From positions 516,737 to 580,736 of the forward strand of contig JALWXN010000004.1 of assembly GCA_027078545.1 (NCBI GenBank): a stretch of 64,000 bases of DNA, read 5' to 3'. A program made the position numbers and the translations under genes. Each line of letters starts with the position of its first letter. Position 1 is the first letter of the stretch. Of the stretch, positions 35,707 through 43,685 are shown piece by piece. The stretch is from Nitrososphaeria archaeon. GTDB lineage: Archaea; Thermoproteota; Nitrososphaeria; Geothermarchaeales; JDFR-13. The notes beneath the pieces were generated by a model, which was not told where the DNA came from, ran no database searches, and saw only the letters and a list, made by a program, of their open reading frames with translations.

Positions 35707-36402
35707 ATGAAGGCGGTACTTGTTGAGGTGGAGTTCCCCGAGGCGGTCTTCACCTCCCACTACACCAAGGGCTTCAGGGAGACCTATCTAATACCACTCC
35801 CCACATCCGTAGCAGGGATGTTCGGCGCCATGCTGGGCATAGAGAGGTATAATATGCCCAGCTTCATCAGGAACAAGTGGTTCGGGGCGAAGCTACTATC
35901 CTATAATGGTGTAGGGAGAGAGATCTACTTGTTCCCAAAGATTAAGGGAAAGGCTGATAAAAACACGTGGAATGTGGAGTGGGCCCCCGCGTTCCAGGGC
36001 ATAGTGAATAACCCCAGGTATCTAATAGCAATGGCATCTGAGGATGAGGGACTCCTCAGAGACGTTCTACGGAGCTTGGGTAGGGGCTTGGTATACCTCC
36101 CATATGGAGGGCTTAACGACTTCATAGCCCTGGATGTAGAGGTTCACGGGGATCTCTACGACGTAGAGCTTACTAAGGAGGTTGAAGGGTATGCTCCTGA
36201 GGATGATGTGGCGACGGTCATACCGATGGAGGATGGGGAGATGTATAAGTCCTATGTGAAGTATCGTGGAGATGTTGCCACATTCATAATGGTCTATAGG
36301 GCCAGGATCAGGCTGAAGAGGGAGGTATACGCAGTGAAGGACTATGGAGTCCCCCTCTACGAGATCGGGGAGAACTTTAATTATCTGGTGATGGGTAGGT
36401 GA
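35707..36402 (+). CDS. cas5: Type I-A Cascade subunit Cas5
   Basis: A 231-residue protein from ATG 35707. The N-terminus KAVLVEVEFPEAVFTSHYTKGFRETYLIPLPTSVAGMFGAMLGI is the Cas5 signature region, with a conserved PxPTxVxGMLGA-like stretch. Cas5 holds the 5' handle of crRNA. A RAMP glycine loop is present in the middle (SLGRGLVYLPYGGLNDF). The stop overlaps the cas3 start by 4 bases. Confidence 0.9.
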   Translation: MKAVLVEVEFPEAVFTSHYTKGFRETYLIPLPTSVAGMFGAMLGIERYNMPSFIRNKWFGAKLLSYNGVGREIYLFPKIKGKADKNTWNVEWAPAFQGIVNNPRYLIAMASEDEGLLRDVLRSLGRGLVYLPYGGLNDFIALDVEVHGDLYDVELTKEVEGYAPEDDVATVIPMEDGEMYKSYVKYRGDVATFIMVYRARIRLKREVYAVKDYGVPLYEIGENFNYLVMGR

Positions 36403-38660
36403 TCTGGAGGCCTAGGAAGATGATCGCCTGGGACGATCCTAATACTAAGGAGAGCCATCCCTGCAAACCCCTAGCAAGACATATTGAGGAGATTAGGAAG
36501 TTCTATGGCGTACTTAGGAGGCAGTACGACCCAGCTGTAGACCCCAGTCTAATAGGCTGGGCTGAGGAGATCATAGAGAAGGTCATCGATTATCACGACA
36601 TGGGGAAGCTGCATCCCGACTGGTCGGTACGCCAGGACAGGAGGACTATAAACCATTCCGAGATGTCCGTAAGATGGATACTGGATCACCTCCCAAGCCT
36701 CGGGATGCCCGGTATAGATACTAGGGAGTTCTGGCTCATGGTCTACCTCATCCTCAAGCACCATAGTAGACTCTCCAAACCCGCTTTGACAGGGATTAGA
36801 GACAGGGAGCTAAAGACCTTCCTAGAGGAGTATTTCGAACCGACCATAATGCCAGGCAGTGTCTCCTTGTTTGACATCCTACTCGGCCTCAGTTTTGAGG
36901 AGGCCGTGGTACTGGCGGATCTCTACGGCATGTTCAAGGTCGCTGACATGTTTTCAGCCCTCGACATATGTGTAGCGGATATAGATCCCTCACTCCAGAT
37001 AAGCATAGATAAGGTCAAGAATATGCTTAGTGAGGACGGATCACTAGACATGAACAGGTTTAACAGTCAGAAGAAGCTGGTGGATGCTGCTGATATAACC
37101 TTGTTGAGGGCGTATACGGGATGGGGCAAGACGACAGCCTCAATACTCTATGCCGTCTCTTCAGGCAGGAGAAGGGTGTTCTATATCCTCCCAACCATTA
37201 CAGCCATCAACAAGTTCTATGAGAGGATGAGTAGGGCCTTCGGAGATGTGGTAGGGAAGTATTTCTACCTGTATGAGTGGGAGAAGGGATCCAAGAAGGA
37301 TATTGATGACGAGCTGGTGAAGAGGGATCTCCTAAACACGCTGATGATTGAGCGTCTCTTCCTGAGATACCCAATAACCATAACCACTATCGACCAGCTG
37401 ATACTCACATTCCTAAGGATATTCAAGTATCACCTACGTAGGTTCAGCTTCTACAACTCGGTTCTCATCTTCGACGAGGTCCATCTATACACCCCTAGGC
37501 TTATGGCACTCCTCCTGTTATTCCTTAGGCAGTTCCACCGTATCTATAGGCTCAGAACCCTCATCATGTCCGCCACGCTACCCACTCCATTGATCGACTT
37601 TATCAAAGAGTATTTGGGTGCTGATGGTACAAGGGTGGATGTATTTGACCATCGGGACGGTTATATGGGTAGAAGGCGTGTCATGTACGAGGTTAGGGAT
37701 GAGTCGATATTCGACGTATTGGATGAAGTCGTTAGCCGATTTAATAGGGGGGAGTCAGTACTGGTTATCCTAAACACGGTTGATAGGGCTGTTGAGGCGG
37801 CCCGTCTTCTTAGGGATAAGGTGGGTGGTGACGGCTCATCAGTGGTTCTCCTCCACAGTAGGTATATGTATGTGGATAGGGAGAGGATAGAGAGGCGGGT
37901 AGAGAGACTCGTCAGGAGTGGTAAACCCCATATCTTCGTCTCCACACAGGTTTCCGAGGTCAGCCTGGACATATCCTATAGCTATCTCTATACCGAGGCT
38001 GCTCCTCTCTCCTCCATCATACAGAGGTTCGGGAGGGTTAATAGGCGTGGTGAGTATGAAACGGTGATTGACAGGGTGAATGCAACTATACTTACCGAGG
38101 TAGGAGGAGATGGAGGGGATTCCGGGAACAAGTATGCCCCATATAGTAAGTATGAGGTGTTGGAGACCATCGATGTTCTACGGGGTTATGAGGGTGATAA
38201 GCTGAGGAATGAGCTCCAGCTCCTCGAGGAGTATGACAGGAGGTTTGATGTAAACGAGTATCTAAAGGAGCTGAAGAATATGAGGCTAGAGTCCCTCCTT
38301 AGGGAGAATGGATATCTAATCGCGCTGGATCTGAGTGAGGAGTCTGTTAAGAAGCTTATAGACTATAGGAATAGGGATAGCGTACTCGCCATACCCAATC
38401 CCGAGACGATGATCATTGATGATGAGGGTAGGAAGCGTGAGTTGGCCGAGCTCATAGAAACCCTGAGCAGCCCCGGCCTGCCATATGAGGATAGGCGGAT
38501 CCTGCTTACAAGGCTGAAGGGATACCTCGTGCCCATGCCGATCTACTTCCTCGCTGAGGGGGGCCGTTGGAGGGGCTTCCCCATCGTCGATATGGATGGA
38601 TACGTGTATAGTCCGTATTATGGATTTGCGAAGGTAGAGGTGATAGAGTATGTCCACTAA
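36399..38660 (+). CDS. cas3: Cas3 HD-nuclease/helicase, single-chain form
   Basis: A 753-residue protein with a full HD domain (DYHDMGKLH at residues 64-72, then NHSEMSVRWIL and LILKHHSRL) followed by helicase motifs: Walker A TGWGKTTA (240-247), DEVH (359-362), LIMSATLPTPL, FVSTQVSEVSLDISY and QRFGRVNRRGEY. It supplies DNA unwinding and degradation for the adjacent Cascade. In most type I-A loci helicase and HD are separate genes; here they are fused. A GTG at 36399 or the ATG at 36420 may be the start. It is a different protein from the Cas3 at the left edge. Confidence 0.95.
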   Translation: MIWRPRKMIAWDDPNTKESHPCKPLARHIEEIRKFYGVLRRQYDPAVDPSLIGWAEEIIEKVIDYHDMGKLHPDWSVRQDRRTINHSEMSVRWILDHLPSLGMPGIDTREFWLMVYLILKHHSRLSKPALTGIRDRELKTFLEEYFEPTIMPGSVSLFDILLGLSFEEAVVLADLYGMFKVADMFSALDICVADIDPSLQISIDKVKNMLSEDGSLDMNRFNSQKKLVDAADITLLRAYTGWGKTTASILYAVSSGRRRVFYILPTITAINKFYERMSRAFGDVVGKYFYLYEWEKGSKKDIDDELVKRDLLNTLMIERLFLRYPITITTIDQLILTFLRIFKYHLRRFSFYNSVLIFDEVHLYTPRLMALLLLFLRQFHRIYRLRTLIMSATLPTPLIDFIKEYLGADGTRVDVFDHRDGYMGRRRVMYEVRDESIFDVLDEVVSRFNRGESVLVILNTVDRAVEAARLLRDKVGGDGSSVVLLHSRYMYVDRERIERRVERLVRSGKPHIFVSTQVSEVSLDISYSYLYTEAAPLSSIIQRFGRVNRRGEYETVIDRVNATILTEVGGDGGDSGNKYAPYSKYEVLETIDVLRGYEGDKLRNELQLLEEYDRRFDVNEYLKELKNMRLESLLRENGYLIALDLSEESVKKLIDYRNRDSVLAIPNPETMIIDDEGRKRELAELIETLSSPGLPYEDRRILLTRLKGYLVPMPIYFLAEGGRWRGFPIVDMDGYVYSPYYGFAKVEVIEYVH

Positions 38661-39627
38661 GAGTATAAATTACTGGGAGGAGATCAATAGATGGCTTAGT
38701 CTTAGAAGAAAATATACATATACCCTAGAAATAGCAGCCCATAATATTTCTGGTATTAACTTCATGAGTACGAGGGGACCAGCAAAAAGATTGGATGATG
38801 ATTTAAAAGAAGGGAGGGACTACTTCGATAGCCTTATTGAGGTCTTAGATCATATGAAACGGTCAGACGAATACAAAGCCAGCGTTGTTCCAACTATGGT
38901 GTCTTGGAATAAAGGAAGGGGTCTATGGATAAAAAATGTCGAGCCATCGAGTATTGAGAAGGGATATTTTGCATATATGGTTACAACTGGACTTGGTTAT
39001 AGACCTCATAGGGAAGCTATAGTCATTGTTAACTTCATAGGCGATATGGATTTGGAGTCTAAGGCCAAGCTATGGCAGTATATCTTCCGGAGGGAGGATA
39101 TAGGGTCGCCATTAAGACCTAATTGGAAGGTAATTAGCAGTGGCTCATTCGACTACGATATTCCCTTAAATGTAGAGGGGAAGCCCTTGTCGTACGTATT
39201 CGCAACGGCTATCCTTATACAGTATGCAAAGTTTCTGGGACAGACACAGGCATTAGACCCGGATGCCGATCTCTCTATGGTGGTGCTAACGGTAGGAAGG
39301 AGTATACCCAATGAGCTCCAGGTATTTACACGGATAAACAGACTGGTGGGGCATTGGTTCGACGATGTTATTAATAATAAGGGTAGGGGTTCAAGCGGCT
39401 TCGGACGCTTCGTCGGGTCACTCTACATATCTGATATGAAGTATAGGGATAAGTCTGTATCCATGCTTAACAAGTTCCTCCACAGTTTCCTCAATGGCCA
39501 GGTGTCTGGTGAGCTCCTGGATAAGCTGATAAACCTAAGGGTCACATACATGTTGGGTGAGGTTATTAAGAGCAAGGGTCGTGCCTATGGATTCCGGGGA
39601 GCCCAGTTCTTCTTCTCCAAGCTATGA
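38650..39627 (+). CDS. cas8a: Putative type I-A large subunit Cas8a
   Basis: A 325-residue protein with no motif I can recognise with confidence. Position after cas7-cas5-cas3 and before cas4, size near that of Cas8a2 (about 350), and absence of any other large-subunit candidate make Cas8a the best inference. Features include an N-terminal YTLEIAAHNISGINFMSTRGPAKRL, a central YVFATAILIQYAKFLGQ helix and a helical C-terminus (KFLHSFLNGQVSGELLDKLINL). In Cas8a the protein recognises the PAM. It overlaps cas3 by 11 bases and the first part is more A/T-rich than its neighbours. Confidence 0.6.
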   Translation: MSTKSINYWEEINRWLSLRRKYTYTLEIAAHNISGINFMSTRGPAKRLDDDLKEGRDYFDSLIEVLDHMKRSDEYKASVVPTMVSWNKGRGLWIKNVEPSSIEKGYFAYMVTTGLGYRPHREAIVIVNFIGDMDLESKAKLWQYIFRREDIGSPLRPNWKVISSGSFDYDIPLNVEGKPLSYVFATAILIQYAKFLGQTQALDPDADLSMVVLTVGRSIPNELQVFTRINRLVGHWFDDVINNKGRGSSGFGRFVGSLYISDMKYRDKSVSMLNKFLHSFLNGQVSGELLDKLINLRVTYMLGEVIKSKGRAYGFRGAQFFFSKL

Positions 39628-40147
39628 GGACTTCCCATTGGATGAGTTTGTCAGGGGCGTCGAGATATATTATTCAGTCGTCTGCCCCACCAAGCTATGG
39701 CTCTTCATGAAGGGCCTGGGTAGGGAGCATGAGAGCAGCCTCGTGATACTCGGTCGGCTACTACATGAGAGGTTCTTCAAGAGGAGGGTGAAGAACGTAC
39801 TTGTTGAGGAGAAGGCCTCGATCGACTTCCTATCCTATGGAGATAAGATAGTCATCCATGAGGTGAAGCATAGTGATAAGCTCAGCCATGCTGATAGGCT
39901 ACAGATAATGTACTACATCCTAGTCCTCCTGAACAAGGGTGTGAATAAGGTCTACGGCGTCATCCACTATCCTAGGCAGAGGAGGAGGGAGAGGGTACGC
40001 CTAACCAAGGAGGGGTATAGGGAGATTATGGAGAGGATAAGGTTTATCGAGGAGCTCCGGAATAGTGATGAGATGCCCCCGCCGGAGTGGAAGCCGATAT
40101 GTAGGAGGTGTAGCTACCACGAGTTCTGCTGGCTGGAGGGGAGGTAG
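39587..40147 (+). CDS. cas4: CRISPR-associated exonuclease Cas4 (second adaptation module)
   Basis: About 186 residues from ATG 39587, overlapping the cas8a stop by about 40 bases. The cluster cysteines are in SVVCPTKLWLF and PICRRCSYHEFCWL, and the nuclease ExK motif in IVIHEVKHSDKL. It matches the Cas4 at 2755-3276 in layout but the sequences differ widely. Together with cas1 and cas2 it forms the second prespacer-processing set, at the end of the type I-A-like operon. Confidence 0.92.
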   Translation: MDSGEPSSSSPSYEDFPLDEFVRGVEIYYSVVCPTKLWLFMKGLGREHESSLVILGRLLHERFFKRRVKNVLVEEKASIDFLSYGDKIVIHEVKHSDKLSHADRLQIMYYILVLLNKGVNKVYGVIHYPRQRRRERVRLTKEGYREIMERIRFIEELRNSDEMPPPEWKPICRRCSYHEFCWLEGR

Positions 40148-40185
40148 TGGGGCTAAGAGTATGTCTCCCCCAATATTTATAGGGG

Positions 40186-41196
40186 TTGTCCGTCTTGGCG
40201 AAGGTGAACTACTACCTAGTCAACCATGGTAAGCTTGTGAGGAAGGCCAACACCGTCTACTTCTACAGGGTGGGCGAAAAAGGTATAGACAAGATACCCA
40301 TACCAGTCAAGAAGATACACGCGGTCTACTGCCTCGCCCGTATAGGCCTCTCCTCAGGGGTGATATCATACCTATCCAAGCATAGGGTCCCTGTACACTT
40401 CTACAACAAGTATGGGGTCTACCTAGCCACACTATACCCCAGGAAATACCTCCTCTCAGGCTATCTCCTGGTGAGGCAGGCTCTACACCACATATCCAGG
40501 TGGAGACGCCTATTCATAGCTAGGCAGATAGTGAAGGGAGCGATCTCAAACATGATTCGGAACCTTGAGAAGCAGGGGCAGAGGATGGATCTGAATAGGG
40601 AGATAGAGCTTCTAAAGAAGTTCCTCTCCGAGGTGGATCGTGTCAGGAGTGTTCAGGAGTTGATGGGTGTGGAGGGGAATGCTAGGCATGAGTACTACAG
40701 GTCTTTCAACAAGATACTCGGGGGGAGGATGACGTATAGTAGGAGGAGTAGGAGGCCTCCCGAGACTATGCTCGACGCCTTGATAAGCTTTGGAAACAGC
40801 CTACTATACGGCACAGTCCTGACAGAGATATATCATACCCAGCTAGACCCAACCATAAGCTATCTACACCAGCCATATGAGCGTAGGTATAGCCTAGCAC
40901 TCGACATAGCCGAGATCTTCAAGCCGATAATAGTTGACCGGGTGATCTTCACACTGGTGAATAAGAAGATCATTGGGGAGGAGGATTTCAGGAGGGAGTT
41001 GAACGCCATCCTCCTGAATACTGAGGGGAAGAGGAAGTTCCTCAAGGAGTATGAGGGTAAGCTACAGTCAACCATTAGGCACCGGGGCCTAGGGAGGAAG
41101 GTCAGCCATCAACGCCTCATAAGGCTGGAATGCTACAAGCTCATCAAGCATCTACTAGGCACCTCGGAATACCGACCCCTGGTAGCCTGGTGGTGA
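40186..41196 (+). CDS. cas1: CRISPR-associated integrase Cas1 (second adaptation module)
   Basis: A 336-residue protein if the TTG at 40186 is used; a TTG at 40195 or GTG at 40204 would shorten it slightly. Active-site residues are Glu in LMGVEGNARHEYY, His in SYLHQPYERRYSL and acidic residues in LDIAEIFKP. A TATA-like caatatttataggg (about 40171-40184) lies directly ahead, so cas1-cas2 may also have their own promoter. It resembles Cas1 at 1775-2758 in all motifs but is clearly divergent. Confidence 0.95.
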   Translation: MSVLAKVNYYLVNHGKLVRKANTVYFYRVGEKGIDKIPIPVKKIHAVYCLARIGLSSGVISYLSKHRVPVHFYNKYGVYLATLYPRKYLLSGYLLVRQALHHISRWRRLFIARQIVKGAISNMIRNLEKQGQRMDLNREIELLKKFLSEVDRVRSVQELMGVEGNARHEYYRSFNKILGGRMTYSRRSRRPPETMLDALISFGNSLLYGTVLTEIYHTQLDPTISYLHQPYERRYSLALDIAEIFKPIIVDRVIFTLVNKKIIGEEDFRRELNAILLNTEGKRKFLKEYEGKLQSTIRHRGLGRKVSHQRLIRLECYKLIKHLLGTSEYRPLVAWW

Positions 41197-41198
41197 GG

Positions 41199-41468
41199 AT
41201 GTACGTCATACTAACATACGACGTGAATGTGGAGAGGCTAGCGAAGGTTCTGAAGTATCTCAGGCAGTATATGGTCTGGGTACAGAACAGCGTCTTCGAG
41301 GGAGACCTGACCAGTGCAGAGCTTATGGAGATGCTCGACGGCCTAAAGGAGCTGATCGATGAGGATGAGGACAGCATCAGGATCTACATCCTACCCTCGA
41401 AGAAGATCCTGGGGACCCTAATCATAGGAAGGAGATATGACACTTCACATGAGGACACGATCCTCTGA
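41199..41468 (+). CDS. cas2: CRISPR-associated endonuclease Cas2 (second adaptation module)
   Basis: An 89-residue protein from the ATG at 41199, two bases after the cas1 stop; the track start at 41130 is inside cas1. It begins MYVILTYDVNVERLAKVLKYL and keeps WVQNSVFEGDLT and DEDEDSIRIYIL. It is last in the CRISPR island; backbone genes begin 90 bases later. Confidence 0.94.
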   Translation: MYVILTYDVNVERLAKVLKYLRQYMVWVQNSVFEGDLTSAELMEMLDGLKELIDEDEDSIRIYILPSKKILGTLIIGRRYDTSHEDTIL

Positions 41469-41556
41469 TGGGATAACCATCGAGTTAGACCCCTGCCTAA
41501 GCCGGGAGCATCGGAGCGGCTCCTTATAATGGCTCCATCCCCAGATTGGCTTTGAC

Positions 41557-42648
41557 ATGGATAGGGGGTATCTCGCCGCCCTCACTGGTGTTGTGGGTCT
41601 ATACACTGCTTTGGCGGGGCTATACTTCGACATTGCTTATCACCACGTCTTCCCCTTTGAGGCCTTCTGGAGCAACCCACACATATTGATGTATAGTGGG
41701 TTGGCGCTGGCCTTCCTCGTGGGTGGCTATCTACTCATTGATCCGGGGCTTAGGAGGGGGTTTGGAGGCTCGACTATCAGGATCCTGGGCCTGGAGATAT
41801 CTCCCTACACCCTCCTCTACAGCCTCTCATGTATATCCGCCCTCCTCGCCGGCTACCTAGACAGTATATGGCATGGTATCTGGGGGAGCTTCGAGAGCTC
41901 CTACAGCTATCCACATACATTGGCACTCACTTCGAGCATCACGGCTGCCCTCGTCCTGGTGACGGTCCTCGTGAGGGAGTATAGATCCTCCATACTGGCG
42001 TCGTCAATATTCCTGGCAGGTATAGGAATGGCCCTCTTCAGAACCTTTATAGGCCCATTCTCAAACCCCAGGGCCCTCTTCGAGGAGCTGGCCTCGGGGA
42101 CTGGTCTGGGGCACCACTTCGAGGGGGAGTCGACCCTCCTCTGGGAGAAGTACTTGGAGAAGGGGCTCTACGCGGAGAACCCCCTACTCGCACCCATGGT
42201 GGTGGCCCTGGTCTACGCCTCGGTACTCATGCTTGCGTATCAATATACCGGGGCTAGGGAGGCGGTGCTCTATACCGGGCTACTGGTCACGGGCCTAATG
42301 CTCATATTCTACTTCTCCGTAGATCTGGCCGGGTATAACCCTGTATATAGGAGTCCACTCGCCCTCTCAGCCCCAATAATGGCGATGGCCATCTATCTAC
42401 TTGGAGTCCCCAGGGGGTTCTTCGTGGCGACACTCGTCCCGGGGCTCCTCCACATCCTGCTCATCGCTCCGGAACCACTTGCCCTGGTAACATCCTTGGT
42501 TGGAGGTGCTCTAGGCATCGCCATATCCGTGACTGCGTATCGTGGACTGATAAACATTGGTAGGTGGACACTCGGCCTAGTAGCAGTGTTCTTCGTAGCC
42601 GTGCCCATCGTCCTGGGCTATGCAGACATATATATCCGGTTCCTATAG
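41557..42648 (+). CDS. Polytopic membrane protein of unknown function
   Basis: A 363-residue protein with about ten hydrophobic segments, beginning GYLAALTGVVGLYTALAGLYFDIAYHH. A histidine and acid-rich loop (DIAYHHVFPFEAFWSNPHILMYSG) near the N-terminus and HGIWGSFESSYSYPHTL could bind metal, which gives a faint similarity to quinol- or copper-type membrane oxidase parts, but I do not recognise a family. It ends 2 bases before the stop of the convergent EcfT gene. Confidence 0.8.
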   Translation: MDRGYLAALTGVVGLYTALAGLYFDIAYHHVFPFEAFWSNPHILMYSGLALAFLVGGYLLIDPGLRRGFGGSTIRILGLEISPYTLLYSLSCISALLAGYLDSIWHGIWGSFESSYSYPHTLALTSSITAALVLVTVLVREYRSSILASSIFLAGIGMALFRTFIGPFSNPRALFEELASGTGLGHHFEGESTLLWEKYLEKGLYAENPLLAPMVVALVYASVLMLAYQYTGAREAVLYTGLLVTGLMLIFYFSVDLAGYNPVYRSPLALSAPIMAMAIYLLGVPRGFFVATLVPGLLHILLIAPEPLALVTSLVGGALGIAISVTAYRGLINIGRWTLGLVAVFFVAVPIVLGYADIYIRFL

Positions 42649-42650
42649 CG

Positions 42651-43679
42651 CTAGAGTATGATTCCTGGAGTCGCTACGAAGCCTATGTAGGCTAGGTACC
42701 AGCCCAGTATGAATACTGCCGCTGTGACTATGAGGTAGGCCCAGTCCCTAGCGTTTAGCCTCCTCTCGATCAGGTATGTCCTGTTGGGCTTTGCCCTGAA
42801 TGCCCTGAGATCAGCGGCTATCGCCATGTTGCTACCCCTCCTCAGACTGCTGAGTATCAGTGGGACGGTCATGTGTCTAAAGACCTTGATAGCGTTCCTC
42901 AGAGCCTTCAGGAGCTCCCTGGGATCCCTGCTCCTAGGCGGGCTCATCGAAAGCCCCCTCACCTTAGCCGCGTTTATGATGGTGTTGGCGTCCTCGAATA
43001 GGCTGGGTATAAGCCTTATACCTATGACTACTGCGAAGCTGAGGATGTATGGTACACCTATCCTGAAGTCCCCCCTCTTGATGAAGTTTGTCAGGCCTAG
43101 TAGGAGTGCGTTGGGAGCTGTTGAGATTGCTAGGAGTAGGCCGCTCCCAGCTGCAACCAGTATCCTCAGGCTCTGGAAGGCTCCGTAGTACATGCCCTCC
43201 AGCGTGAGTATATGCCCACCGAGGATGTAGTCTAGTCCGGGGTGCATCTCATAGATCGGGGTGACGTCGTATATGAAGCTCCTGCTCCACCAGTCGTAGC
43301 CATAGCGTATCCCCTGGTAGAATATGCTGTTGATGGGTATGGGTAGGAGTAGGACAAGCATCGTTATCAGCTTGTCCCTAGGAGGCTTAGCCGCTATCCA
43401 CATGAGGACTACCCATAGGAATAGTAGGCTCAGGATGAGTAGGTCGTCGAGGATCGAGGCTAGAAGTGTGACTGTGAATGTCCAGAATATCTTGACCCTC
43501 GGGTCAAGCCTGTGGAAGAAGCTGTCCCTCTCCTCGTATAGGAAGAACCTCCTAAGGGCGCCCCTAAGGATCAGCCTGTAGATCAGGAGGATTATGACTC
43601 CGGGGCCCAGGATGAAGAATACCGTGAAGTCGAATAGGAATTTGAGTGTGTCTAGGAGTATGGCTAATACATCCTCCAT
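42651..43679 (-). CDS. ecfT: ECF transporter transmembrane subunit EcfT
   Basis: A 342-residue membrane protein. The start of the EcfT core reads FFHRLDPRVKIFWTFTVTLL, with transmembrane helices following. The two coupling helices show the A-x-R-G-type motifs AAKVRGLSMSPPRSR and AADLRAFRAKPNRTY, which dock into the ATPases. It forms the energising module with the double ATPase encoded just upstream (6 bases). Confidence 0.87.
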   Translation of the reverse strand: MEDVLAILLDTLKFLFDFTVFFILGPGVIILLIYRLILRGALRRFFLYEERDSFFHRLDPRVKIFWTFTVTLLASILDDLLILSLLFLWVVLMWIAAKPPRDKLITMLVLLLPIPINSIFYQGIRYGYDWWSRSFIYDVTPIYEMHPGLDYILGGHILTLEGMYYGAFQSLRILVAAGSGLLLAISTAPNALLLGLTNFIKRGDFRIGVPYILSFAVVIGIRLIPSLFEDANTIINAAKVRGLSMSPPRSRDPRELLKALRNAIKVFRHMTVPLILSSLRRGSNMAIAADLRAFRAKPNRTYLIERRLNARDWAYLIVTAAVFILGWYLAYIGFVATPGIIL

Positions 43680-43685
43680 GCCTGG

